From: Trogon surrucura
Taxonomy: Eukaryota; Chordata; Aves; Trogoniformes; Trogonidae
DNA length: 64,000 bases
NCBI GenBank assembly: GCA_020746105.1
Contig: CM036620.1
Coordinates: 45,280,706 to 45,344,705, forward strand
Direction: 5' to 3'
Part shown: positions 1-9,459 of the stretch, one piece after another
How positions within the stretch are numbered: position 1 is the first letter of the stretch
Layout: every line of letters begins with the position of its first letter
The notes under the pieces: generated by a model
What the model was told of the DNA's origin: nothing
Database searches by the model: none
Seen by the model: only the letters and a program-made list of their open reading frames with translations
Program-made: the position numbers and the translations under genes

Positions 1-1068
1 TGACCGAGATACCACAAGCAGTGTCCATAGCGTTCTGAAGCCTCAAAAGACTTTGAATATTCTCTGTGTTCAGCCTGTGGTCAGTCAGACATTTGTTGGG
101 GGTCAGCATACCACACTCATACCATGGTGGGCCTGTTTTTTACGTTGTGTGCCAAATACCGCCATACAGTTACTGCTGCAGCGGCCCCAAATGGCCATGA
201 AGAGTTGGGCCCCACACATGCTCTGTGGTGCAGGTTTCTGAAGTTTATTTTTATGAGGAACCTCCATTACTTCACACATTCTGAAATTATTTTGTATTTT
301 AGTCACAATAGCATTCATCTGGTTGAATTCGATACTTGCTGAAGTTAAATCTTTAAAGTGCTCTGTCATGACATAAATCCGCAGAAGGAGAAATGCGTGC
401 TAGCGGGTGTCATCCCGCAGTGTTCAGTGAAGGCCTTTTTTGTCGTTGTGGTGCAGGAATAAAATGTAAAGTAAACTGAATAGTTTGGGGGACTCTAGTC
501 TTGTTGCTACCTGTGGCATGTTTAATAGTCAAAAAACTGTGTACTGCTTCATGGAGGACTTACAGGCACAGTGGTACAAGGATGTGACTAGAAGATGGGC
601 TTATTTTTGGAAACCTAATTATAACAGTATCGTTTTACTTTTCCGTTATTGTTGCCCAAGGTTTGTCATGTTTCTAGTGTTGCTATTAATGTCTTCCTAA
701 ATGTCAAATTCAAACTGCTGATGGTGATCATCTCAGATCATATTGCTAAATATATGCATGCTCTTGAGAATGTCTGATGCAAATGTTATGCCAGACCCTC
801 TACATATGCATATTAGAAGTCTTCTTATGCTAAATAGCTGCTATCAAATGTATACTTAACTATTCTCCTAAGTGGTATATGAAACAAATTGAGACTTTTT
901 TTCTTTTTTTTTTTTTTTACAGGAGACCTCATACTATTGTAATATGCTAAATGATCTCTGATAGGCAAGATCTTGTTTCTGAATAATTGTGACACTAAAT
1001 GCTGCTAAGTAAAAAATTCCAAATATATCTTCACTGATGAACTGAAAGCTAATGTCATTTCCTTCTAA
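1..1068. other. Intronic sequence, no gene seen
   Basis: AT-rich sequence with no exon-like frame bounded by convincing splice sites and no recognised repeat. A T-run occupies about 904-918. Short open frames here overlap one another on both strands and lack any recognisable domain. Inferred to be intron of the gene whose exon lies at 52245. Confidence 0.6.
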
Positions 1069-1074
1069 ATGTTG
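1069..1074 (+). repeat. Left target-site duplication of the provirus (ATGTTG)
   Basis: The hexamer ATGTTG directly precedes the TG of the left LTR and is repeated exactly at 3679-3684 after the CA of the right LTR. A 6-bp duplication is what betaretrovirus/ERVK-type integrases leave. It shows that both ends of the element come from one integration event. Confidence 0.93.
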
Positions 1075-1475
1075 TGTAGAGGAATTTCTTGTGGAGCAGA
1101 GGCGCGGTATTACTTTAAAAACGTGGACAACCCAGCTTAGGCCTAAACAAAGGCTCTGTCCTTGAAGCTGCCTTGGAACACGGGGAGGAGGAGGTTTTAT
1201 CTGTTTTGTGAGAGCTTTGCGAGATGCTTGGCTGGAGGTGCTGGGCCCGGGGGGAGAAGGGGGGGCGAGAGCTGCCTGCACAGTGGAATGGCACTGCTCA
1301 ATAAAACGCTGGCGCGTGTAAACCTGTAACTGACCAACTCTGTGAAGGGGCAGGCGCGGGGACACTGCTGAACTGTATATATTGAGCTGTCCGGAGCAAT
1401 AAAGGGAGGACGATCTGTAGCCATATTGGTGTGATGATCGTTAACTTGGCCGGCTCTCCGAAGGGACCCTCTTCA
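1075..1475 (+). repeat. 5' LTR of the ERVK-like provirus
   Basis: Begins TGTAGAGG and ends CCTCTTCA, so it has the TG...CA ends of a retroviral LTR. It matches 3278-3678 without a difference that I can find by eye. A TATA element lies at about 1376-1382 and AATAAA at 1398-1403. An earlier AATAAA is at 1300-1305. The close spacing of the TATA element and AATAAA suggests a long U3 (about 330 bp), a very short R and a U5 of roughly 55 bp. A GC-rich stretch at about 1348-1361 precedes the TATA element and could bind Sp1-type factors. The LTR lies in the same orientation as the host exon at 52245. Confidence 0.93.
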
Positions 1476-1477
1476 TC

Positions 1478-1495
1478 TGGCGCCCGAACAGGGAC
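1478..1495 (+). promoter_or_regulatory. Retroviral primer-binding site, tRNA-Lys type
   Basis: Two bases after the 5' LTR lies TGGCGCCCGAACAGGGAC, which is the 18-nt complement of the 3' end of tRNA-Lys (the Lys3 type also used by lentiviruses and many beta-type elements). It primes minus-strand DNA synthesis. This is the strongest single clue to the ERVK-like class and fixes the element's orientation as plus. Confidence 0.93.
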
Positions 1496-1658
1496 CCTCT
1501 ATGGACGCTTAAATGCGGATTGCTTAAATGTGGGAAGACTCCGAAGCATCGGACGTGAGCTGATTTGGGAGCCGGAGAGCTGGAGGCAGGAGAGTTCCGA
1601 GTGTGACCAAAAGGGCACCGGAGACCAGAGCTTGAGCAGCCGATCAAGCCCCTGCCAA

Positions 1659-1666
1659 GGTAAGAC
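1659..1666 (+). promoter_or_regulatory. Likely retroviral major splice donor
   Basis: CAAG|GTAAGA, with GT at 1660-1661, lies in the leader between the primer site and the gag start codon at 1671. This is where the donor for the spliced env mRNA is expected. It matches the vertebrate 5' splice consensus well. Being in sense with the host gene it could in principle splice to downstream host acceptors, including the one at 52244; that is untested inference. Confidence 0.6.
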
Positions 1667-2032
1667 CGCGATGGAAACGGACGCGGCAACTCGCCTCCTT
1701 AGTATACTCTCTAAGAGAGGAGGAAAAATAAAGGAGCGAGATGTATTAGCCCCATGGGCTCGGAAGCGGGAGAAAATGAACGACCCACCGTTAATCTTTA
1801 GTTCCACGGAATGGCGTGAAGTAGGAGACTTTTTGTGGGACTGTACTCTAGAGGGAGGAAAAGAAGGAAAGGAAGTGAAAGAACTAGGAACAGTTTGGAA
1901 AACCGTAATACGCACTCTAGAAATCATGCAAGCAGAAAAGAAAGTTGCTGCGGCAGCGATTGAAGCATTGAGGGGAGGGCAGGAAAGGAAAAAGGCAAAG
2001 GAAGAAACTCCCTGCTCGTCCCGACTGGGTGG

Positions 2033-2065
<33 letters not shown>
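2033..2065 (+). repeat. A33 homopolymer inside gag remnant
   Basis: A run of 33 A interrupts the matrix-like frame and encodes only lysines. Homopolymers this long are not normal in retroviral gag. It may have arisen by slippage at a Lys-rich (AAA/AAG) stretch or mark a deletion join. Its length may be unreliable in an assembly. Confidence 0.85.
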
Positions 2066-2067
<2 letters not shown>

Positions 2068-2350
2068 AAAAGGAGAAACTGCACTGCGTTGCAGAATTAA
2101 GACTTTCGTCCTTGAGCTGAGCTCTTTTCTAAACAAGTGCATAACTCTTGCTTGTTAATTATGAAAAGAGACCCTGACCAGCCAGGTACAGCTCATGTTG
2201 AGAGCTTGTCCGTGAGAATGAAGATAAGACGTTTCTTGTACACCAGATGTGCATGGGAGTGAACGGGAGAGTATGATCAAAACAGACCTGGGAAATTCTG
2301 CTCTCCCTGTGTGATAACAGCGTGATCGAAGTAATACTTGAGCTAATAAG

Positions 2351-2379
2351 AAAAAAAAAAAAAAAAGAAAAAAAAAAAA
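2351..2379 (+). repeat. Second A-rich run inside gag remnant (A16-G-A12)
   Basis: Sixteen A, one G and twelve A, followed by GAGAGAGGGGG. It precedes the coiled-coil-like gag stretch. Together with the run at 2033-2065 it brackets about 285 bp that I cannot assign to any retroviral domain. Confidence 0.8.
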
Positions 2380-2854
2380 GAGAGAGGGGGAAGAAGGAAG
2401 ATCAGGATGAACCCCTGAAAGAGATCCTGAACAAACTCGCTGAATTATCAACTAGACAGCAAGAAATAGAAGAAACCCTTAAACCAGTTCAGCTCCCCCA
2501 TTACCATCAGCTCCCTCACTCAAGCCTGATTTTCAAGCTTGAACCATAAAGGATCCTTTGCAATAGCGATGGAGCGGTGTCATCAGAGACGCTATAACAG
2601 AGGGAGATTGGGAAGCAGCCAGTTCGATTGCGTGTCCTGTTATTATTAATAACGGACAAGGGACCTGGGAACCGCATGATCCTGCATGATGTGGCTGTGC
2701 AGCATCCTGTCACTTCAACAGCGCAGCAGCAACACGACCGTGCACTGGGCCTGTCTGTTGAACCCCTTTGTTTCGCCCAGTGACGTGATGGGACCCTGAG
2801 GTACCGATTACCAGCGACGACATGGGTTGGACTGGCAGAAGATGCTTACGGCTG

Positions 2855-2974
2855 ATGGCAGAGCAATTATGGGAAAATGTGACTGTTCTCAATGTTACCT
2901 GTTGTATTAATATGTATCCTCTTTGTGTGACTAACAATGAAGCTTATATTGGTTGTGTAATCAAAGCCACATAG
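2855..2974 (+). pseudogene. Env surface-subunit-like fragment
   Basis: A 39-codon frame from ATG 2855 to TAG 2972-2974. It carries two N-glycosylation sequons (NVT) close together, a pair of adjacent cysteines followed by a PLCVT motif, and a further cysteine near the end. PLCVT-type motifs next to glycosylation sites occur in surface glycoproteins of beta- and lentiviruses, which is why I read it as env. It is followed directly by stop codons, and about 150 bp of unassigned sequence separates it from the env tail. A short retroviral relic only; a chance resemblance is possible. Confidence 0.45.
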
Positions 2975-3125
2975 TAGGTGTTAAGGTTTATGTACTAACC
3001 AGCAGAGTGATCTTTCTTTAGCTAAAAGCAAGGCAGGGAAACCAGCTGCCTTTTGCTTTGTTAGAAGTGTGTGATTAAGGATCAAAGTATGATTTAGGGC
3101 GATGGGTGTGAGAACTTTGACAGGA

Positions 3126-3368
3126 TGAATTAAGAGTTTAGTTAAGGCATTTTTGGTTATTGCAGTTTTAATTGTTATAGGCTTACTTATGTTCAGTTGT
3201 TTGATAAGTATAATCAAGAAAATTATAAGCAAGCTAGCGGATGAAGCCTGGGTTGTCCAAAAAGAAAAAGGGGGATATGTAGAGGAATTTCTTGTGGAGC
3301 AGAGGCGCGGTATTACTTTAAAAACGTGGACAACCCAGCTTAGGCCTAAACAAAGGCTCTGTCCTTGA
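3126..3368 (+). pseudogene. Env transmembrane-tail remnant running into the 3' LTR
   Basis: From about 3129 the frame reads through a strongly hydrophobic anchor of about 20 residues (including VLIVIGLLMF) followed by a basic segment (IIKKIISK) and a short cytoplasmic tail ending in KEKGGY over the polypurine tract. It continues into the LTR and stops at about 3366. An in-frame TGA at 3126-3128 sits just before the anchor, and the fusion peptide and ectodomain are missing. The order anchor, basic tail, polypurine tract, LTR is the normal end of betaretroviral env. Confidence 0.7.
3259..3275 (+). promoter_or_regulatory. Polypurine tract
   Basis: AAAAAGAAAAAGGGGGA, all purines, ends two bases before the 3' LTR. 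This is the RNase H-resistant primer for plus-strand retroviral DNA synthesis. It overlaps the end of the env-tail frame. Confidence 0.9.
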
Positions 3369-3678
3369 AGCTGCCTTGGAACACGGGGAGGAGGAGGTTT
3401 TATCTGTTTTGTGAGAGCTTTGCGAGATGCTTGGCTGGAGGTGCTGGGCCCGGGGGGAGAAGGGGGGGCGAGAGCTGCCTGCACAGTGGAATGGCACTGC
3501 TCAATAAAACGCTGGCGCGTGTAAACCTGTAACTGACCAACTCTGTGAAGGGGCAGGCGCGGGGACACTGCTGAACTGTATATATTGAGCTGTCCGGAGC
3601 AATAAAGGGAGGACGATCTGTAGCCATATTGGTGTGATGATCGTTAACTTGGCCGGCTCTCCGAAGGGACCCTCTTCA
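3278..3678 (+). repeat. 3' LTR of the ERVK-like provirus
   Basis: Starts TGTAGAGG and ends CCTCTTCA, 401 bp, the same length and by eye the same sequence as the 5' LTR. It carries AATAAA at 3601-3606. It is followed by the target duplicate ATGTTG (3679-3684). As the downstream LTR in sense with the host gene it could terminate or initiate host transcripts. Confidence 0.93.
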
Positions 3679-3684
3679 ATGTTG
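3679..3684 (+). repeat. Right target-site duplication of the provirus (ATGTTG)
   Basis: Exact copy of 1069-1074, directly after the CA terminus of the 3' LTR. Confidence 0.93.
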
Positions 3685-6143
3685 CTCTGTGAGATCTGAG
3701 TGCATGTCAAATGAAGAAAAACAAAATTGCCTCAGGGATGTTCTTAGTAAAACTTCTTAATATATAAATAAAATAGTTAGCCCCTGTACTCTGATAAATT
3801 CAATACAGTTTAGGTTATTAATGATAAATAGCTCTTTATTTTCTTTTTACTGAGTCATTTTGGAGTGAAAAGTTGCTTTAAGACAGGTTCCTATAAACCT
3901 TAAATTAGTTGGCTGGTTAATTGTATGTGAATGACTGCTGTGTGCGGTTTAAATTGTGGTGTTCAGTTTACTACTTCTCAGAATCAGGATGTGTGAAGTT
4001 TTCCTCTGATATATATTGAATTTCGTGTGTTTAAGCTGTTTGAAGTGTACCTTATTTGTAATTTGAATTGAAACCTCAATTACATGCTGTTGGAGCTGTT
4101 CTTTAAACACTTTTCTTTGTAAGAAATCACCTGTAGCTTTGCTGTGTAAATAAGATTGCAAACATAACTGAAAAATGAGTTAGTGTCTTGTTGCTACTAA
4201 AAGTGGTTGCAAATGACTGTGGAGGTAACATGCCAAGGGAATAAGATTTCCTCTTTAAAATAGTTTTGTGATGTTTTCAGTGGACTTTAATATCTGCTAT
4301 TATGCGCTTTTTTTCATGTTTCAAAAGCAAGGTCTTGGTATTTGATATGAAATATATTTATTATGGTGATCCAGATGTGCAAAAAGATACGTGTCTAACT
4401 TCTGGCACATAAATATGTAATTGTGAGATTTCAGAGTGCTTGTATCTTGTTAGAACAGCAAACCTTTGGATATCAAATATGCAATTTTGAAGAAATGAGG
4501 GATGCCATTTGTGTTTATTAAGCTGGGATTTGAATGTTTGGAGAAAGCATTGGGGGAGGCATTTCTTTTGAAATGGAAGTAATACTCCTCATTTGTTATC
4601 TTAATATTATTATTTTTGGCATAGTTACATTCTTTATAAATAAACATAGGAATCTACCTAAAAGAAATATGCTTATTTTCCATGTCTACTTATAATTTGG
4701 TTTTAAATTATTTTTCTTATATTTTATTATTATTTTCACTTTCATAAGGGTTTCTACGTAACAACAAACCCAGAACTGAATATACTGTTCTCTCAGTGTG
4801 CCATCATTGCTTTGTGATGGAAAGGCCAATGTACTGGTTACAGAATACTGATGAATTGAAAACTCTTCATTCTCTTATTACGTCATAAAGAGTGAGTGAT
4901 GTTTTGCAGGCAAAGAACTGCAAAATAAAGTTAAAATTAACTATTTTAGCTGACCGCGAATGAAGAAAAAGACAAGGATAAGAAAGCTTGGAATTCAGCC
5001 ATTACCTATCTTTTTCATTATTTCAGTGCAATACTTTCTATCTTCTGTGCAGCTTTCCACTCTTGTCTTTTTGGTTATTCACGTATTCCAAATACCAAAC
5101 CTTGTGTAACTACACTTTTATAGCCCGAGAAGCTTGCGCTTTTCTGTGGAAGGTTTTTGTCGGTCAACTTAAATATACAAAAGCCAGTAGAGTTGTGTGA
5201 TTTTTAGATGCATTGTGCAGTAAATGTAGATGATGTAACAGAAATTTATGGGTTTAGACCTGCTGTACATCCTGGCCTATCCTCTGCAGCATTTAATTCT
5301 CCTGTATATTTTTCAGTGTCCAACCCTGAAGCGCTTTGTACTATTTCTCTGATTATACTTATGAAGTAGCATTTGGTGAACCCTTAGGTAATATTGGGAA
5401 ATAATTTTCATAAAGGTTGCTCTTCAGTACAGGATGTGTGAAGAATTAAGTTTGGGGTTTTTTGTTTGATTACAAGGAAATTACATCCTGCATTTAGTAA
5501 GGTGAAGCCATTGCAATCTTCATGTAGTAATAGTGGCCTTCTGCTATAAAATGAAATTAAGAATTCGGTTAAACAACTCAGGCTTACAGTTTTAGTACAT
5601 TTTGTGTTCATGGCAAATATTATTTCTAAGTGTGTTTGGGAATAAGGATGTCTTTATGAGTTCAGCATTAGAACCGTTTAGTTCATCCTTATTTCGATGC
5701 CCCGTGTTTCAGCATAAGCATGAAGATGTTGTTTTGTTACAAGGAGTTCTTGCGAGAAGCCAGTACACTGGAGGAGGACAAGCTGGTATGGAGAAACTGG
5801 CAAATATGGAGAAGTGCAATTAGCAGAAGAGAAAATTATCTGAAGTGCTATAAAGCCAGTAATAATAGAAGTAAGAGGGGAAATTACAATGTATGTTAGA
5901 AAAATACATAGATTGGAGAATGACTGTAGTATTTCTCTGGAGAAAGTTATCTAAGTCCTAGATTATATTTTAAGAGTAGGCTGCACACAGCACTGAGGAG
6001 TAGCAGTATAGAAGCAAGAAGAGGGATAATTTAGGTGGTCTTTTCTATCTCTGACTTACAGCTGTAGCTTGTGCAATTCACTTGAATATGAAACCTGTGC
6101 TGCAGATTTAAGTGCAGTATATACTTGCCCATGTCCTGAACTG
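3685..6143. other. Intronic sequence, no gene seen
   Basis: AT-rich sequence without recognisable exon, RNA gene or repeat. Short open frames are scattered over both strands and none has a domain I recognise. Confidence 0.55.
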
Positions 6144-6862
6144 TGAATCATAAAATGGTTTAGGTTGGAAAAGATGTAGAGGAATTTCTTGTGGAGCAGA
6201 GGCGCGGTATAACTTTAAAAGTGTGGACAACCCAGCTTAGGCCTAAACAGAGGCTCTGTCCTTGAAGCTGCCTTGGAACACAGGGAGGAGGAGGTTTTAT
6301 CTGTTTTGTGAAGAGCCTTGCCAGGGGGAGAAAGGGGGGGTGAGAGCCGCTTGCCTAGTGGAATGGCACTACCCAATAAAACGCTGGCGCGTGAAAACCT
6401 GGAACTGACCAACTCTGTTACGGGGCAGGCGCGGGGACACTGCTGAACTGTATATATTGAGCTGTCCGGAGCAATAAAGGGAGGACGATCTGTAGCCATA
6501 TTGGTGTGATGATCGTTAACTTGGCCGGCTCTCCGAAGGGACCCTCTTCAAAAGATTTTAAGATAATGGAGTCCAACCATTAACCTACCACTACCAAGTG
6601 CACCATGAACCATGTCCCTAAGCACTTCATCTACACATCTTCTAAATACCTCTAGGGATGGTGACTCAACCACTTCCCTGGGCAGCCTGTTCCAATCAGT
6701 GCTTAACAACTCTTTCGGTGAAGAATTTTTTCCTAATATCCAATCTGGACCTCCCCTGGTGCAAGTTGAGGTCATTTCCTCTTGTCCTATCACTTGTTAC
6801 TTGGGAGAAGAGACTGACTCCTCCCCTCGCTACAGCCTCTTTTCAGGTAGTTGTAAAGAGTG
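6144..6862 (-). mobile_element. CR1 LINE 3' end, split by a solo LTR
   Basis: On the plus strand the sequence starts with GAATCATAAAATGGTTTAGG and, after the LTR, resumes with the conserved CR1 tail order: 'GGAGTCCAACCATTAAC', 'CCATGTCCCTAAGCAC', 'GGTGACTCAACCACTTCCC', 'TTGTTACTTGGGAGAAGAG'. This is the reverse complement of the end of CR1 ORF2 and its 3' UTR, so the element lies on the minus strand and is 5'-truncated at about 6862. The retroviral LTR at 6175-6550 interrupts it close to its 3' terminus. CR1 is the main non-LTR retrotransposon of birds. Confidence 0.88.
6175..6550 (+). repeat. Solo LTR of the same ERVK-like family
   Basis: A 376-bp TG...CA unit clearly related to the LTRs at 1075 and 3278, with the same start, AATAAA (about 6473-6478) and end. 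It differs by scattered substitutions and lacks about 25 bp in the middle of U3, at about 6310-6325, where the others have a GC-rich insert. No internal region or second LTR follows, so it is a recombined solo LTR. Flanks share AAAGA (6170-6174 and 6551-6555), giving a 5-6 bp duplication within the CR1 tail, although the exact length is uncertain because of the A-rich edge. Confidence 0.9.
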
Positions 6863-7489
6863 AATGAGAAGCAGCTGAACATGTGAGGGCCCTTTTGCTT
6901 TGGGTAGATCAATTTAGGATATTCGTCATCTTCCTTTTAATATAAAAATTTTAATAATGAGTGAGAAAGAGTGACATGAAAGGCGTGAAAGTTATGAGAA
7001 CCCTTGCACTAGAGCATATGGTGGATCACAGTTGAGTATAGGCATTATTTTCCTTTTTAATTTTTTAAGTTGCCTCGTGCCAATGCAGACCTTGTCAAGC
7101 CTGACTTTTGTGGTGTGAAATACGGTTGATGGCAGCTACCATGCACAGCAGCTAGGATGCCAAGAGGGCTCTCTGTGTGCAGTTTGGATGGGTCTACAGG
7201 CATGAGCATCTGAAAATTCAGTCTTTCATCTTTCTGAGCTTTCCCTCTGTTGCCAAGATTGCACCTGTGACAGCCCCATGGAGATATTTGTTGCTGCTCT
7301 TGGTATTGTTAATATTAAATATTAAAATTAAGTATAAAATATTAATATTTCAGTAGTCACACAAGTCTCCGCACATCTTTAGAGCCTCTTTGTACTAAGC
7401 ACTTTTCAACAGTGTAGAGGCATAGCCCTGTGCTGAAGAGCTTGTAATGTAAACAAAGGATATATGAGAAATTTGGAAGGACAGCTATC
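6863..7489. other. Intronic sequence between two CR1 fragments
   Basis: No gene or RNA seen. It contains an AT-rich patch with a perfect 14-bp palindrome, AAATATTAATATTT, at 7337-7350. Confidence 0.5.
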
Positions 7490-8167
7490 ACAATGGGCAA
7501 CGAGTGGACTGAGAGCAGCCCTGCCCAGAGGGACTTGGGGGTGTTGGTGGATGAGAAACTGAATGTGAGACAGCAATGTGTGCTCGCAGCCCACAGAGCC
7601 AGTCGCATCCTGGGCTGTGTCAAGAGAAGTGTGTCCAGGAGGTCGAGAGAGGTGATCCTGCCCCTCTACTCTGCTTTCGTGAGACCTCACCTGGAGTACT
7701 GTGTCCAGCTCTGGTGCCCCAGCACAAGAAAGACATGGACCTGTTGGAGTGAGTCTGGAGGAGTGCCACAAAAATGAACAGAGGGCTGGAACACCTCTCC
7801 TGTGAGGACAGGCTGAGAGAGTCGGGGTTGTTCAGCCTGGAGAAAAGGTGGCTCTGGGACACCTTATAGCAGCCTTCCAGTACTTAATGGGGGCCTACAA
7901 GAAGGAAGGGGGAAGGTTTCAGACTGAAAAGAGAGTGAATTTAAGTAAGGTGTTAGGAAGGAATTCTTCACTGTGAGGGTGGTGAGACACTGGAACAGGT
8001 TGCCCAGAGAAGGTGTGGATGCCCCCTCCCTGGCAGTGTTCAAGGCCAGGCTGGATGGGGTTTTGAGCAACCTGGGCTAGTGGGAGATGGCCCTGCCCAT
8101 GGCAGGGGGGTTGGAACTAGGTGGTCTTTAAGCTCCGTTCCAGCCAACCCATTCCATGATTCTATGA
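7490..8167 (+). mobile_element. CR1 LINE 3' fragment
   Basis: The first 290 bp encode the C-terminal end of CR1 ORF2 ([18 protein letters not shown], then [20 protein letters not shown]), after the reverse transcriptase. The frame is then broken near 7740-7770 by small indels. The rest is the ORF2 end and 3' UTR, including 'GAACAGGTTGCCCAGAGA' and the terminal ATTCCATGATTCTATGA, the usual CR1 octamer-like end. It is plus-strand and 5'-truncated. This copy and the minus-strand CR1 at 6144-6862 point away from each other, head to head. Confidence 0.92.
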
Positions 8168-9439
8168 TCACATATCTGTATTGCATACTTTGATTTTAAT
8201 TTTGAGTAAAACATCGAATGGTCCTGTTTTCAGCCTGGCCGTTGATTGGCTGGTTTGGAAGGAGAAACTGCAGATGGATGTGGATTTGGGCTTGCTTGCC
8301 CTTCCTTCATACTTTGACACATTTCTGTAATTCATAAAAGCTTGTAGCTTCTCAATTTTTTAAAAAAATAATTTTAGATACAGTATTCAAAAAGATTAAA
8401 GAGAATGAGATTTATAGGTCACATTCTTGGCTGTTCCTGTCTTCTATTTTACTGTCTAGAGAATATCCCAATCCTAGAAAAATGCCTTTTATAGCTAAAT
8501 TTTACTGTCTTTAGTCAAATTGATGACAGTACAGATTGATTCCAGATCCGGGATCCAGATTTATTGTCATTGTTTGAAAACAGATGCTGATTCAAATTGC
8601 TGCATTTAACAGCCAGAAATAAAATGCCATTGTCTGGTGGTCAAGTGTTAATTTGGATGACTTAAGGGCATGGAGTAAACTGCTCCGATGGGAGCTTCTA
8701 CTGTGCTTTTTGTGGCCACATCACATGGGAGAGGCAATGAGGGAAAGGCAAAAGTGGGGTGACATTGCAACACGTTGGTTCTGCAAACTGGCTTGCTTTG
8801 ATGAGCTGGGGCTTTGGAGAGCCCCACCCAGAAGGGTGCTCCGCGCATCAGGGCAGATGGATAGAAATAGGGCTATGGTGGCTTGCAGTTGCAACCATCA
8901 GGAAGAAAATTTGTTTGGTCGGTAGGACTACCTGCCTGGCATTTTCTTCTGACTTCTTTGTAATTTCAGCTCTGGGAAGACAAATGCTTTAATTTATGAT
9001 GACTTGTGATGATTATTACAGTCCCTAGTATGCAAGGCCCAGTAATGCACTTTGATGACCAAAGACCTCCCTCACAGACTAACTGTGCAGTTTGTTCACA
9101 CAAAATGTACATGCAATAGAAACATATACACCAATGCCAGTAAGAAATATCATGGACTGGTAGGGCACGGGCCTTGAAGGGGAGGCAGAGACTTCAGTCT
9201 TCATTAGGATTTCCCCTACTACTGAAGGGGTGCCTCAGTGTACAAAAATGGGGAGAACCTTCTGCATGGGCATCTGGCACAACTGCTGCTTAGAGGCAAG
9301 TAGATGATTCACTTCTCTGTCTTACTTGGTCTTCGTTTGTCACCTAACCCGGATAGGCTGTGTCATCTTTTGTGCATGTGTGGCTTTGAAGGCTTGGCCA
9401 TTCTGTGTCTCTTTGCTTGGTATTCACTACTTGCAAAAC

Positions 9440-9459
9440 TCCCCCCCCGCCTCCCCCCA
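9440..9459. repeat. C-rich low-complexity run
   Basis: Eight C, GCCT, then six C. The reverse strand is G-rich and might stack, but only two long runs are present. Confidence 0.6.

Larger units (their letters stand above)
1671..2690 (+). pseudogene. Broken gag remnant (matrix-like start to capsid-like start)
   Basis: The ATG at 1671 opens about 120 codons that are retrovirus-matrix-like in composition: a short N-terminal Leu-rich helix, basic residues, a Trp-containing FLWD motif near residue 54 and a Lys/Ala-rich helical end. This frame runs into a 33-base A-run (2033-2065) and stops at 2118-2120. After a second A-rich run (2351-2379) there is a stretch with coiled-coil character (EILNKLAELS near 2420-2450), typical of the gag segment before capsid. 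A further frame-shifted part near 2600-2680 holds a TWEPHD motif resembling the capsid N-terminus of betaretroviruses. Most of capsid and all of nucleocapsid are absent, and several shifts and stops separate the pieces. This cannot make a complete Gag protein. The family assignment is by resemblance only. Confidence 0.7.
1075..3678 (+). mobile_element. Defective ERVK-like endogenous provirus with identical LTRs
   Basis: A 2604-bp provirus: 401-bp LTR, 1802-bp internal part, 401-bp LTR, flanked by ATGTTG. The order seen is LTR, lysine tRNA primer site, splice donor, matrix-like gag start, two A-runs, more gag-like sequence up to a capsid-like start, a short env surface-like stretch, an env transmembrane tail, polypurine tract, LTR. 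No protease, reverse transcriptase, RNase H or integrase motif is visible, so most of gag and all of pol are missing. The two LTRs look identical by eye, which implies a very recent insertion. The internal part is nevertheless full of stops and shifts, so the element was probably already defective when it inserted and was mobilised by proteins supplied in trans. ERVK/betaretroviral assignment rests on the primer site, 6-bp duplication and gag/env resemblance. Confidence 0.9.

Noticed and set aside
1197..1424. 75-codon minus-strand open frame inside each LTR, also present in altered form in the solo LTR
   Set aside because: It lies in GC-rich LTR sequence and shows no recognisable domain. The solo-LTR deletion shifts its frame, so it is probably open by composition, not a conserved antisense gene.
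7337..7350. Perfect 14-bp AT palindrome
   Set aside because: Expected by chance in AT-rich DNA and with no associated element.
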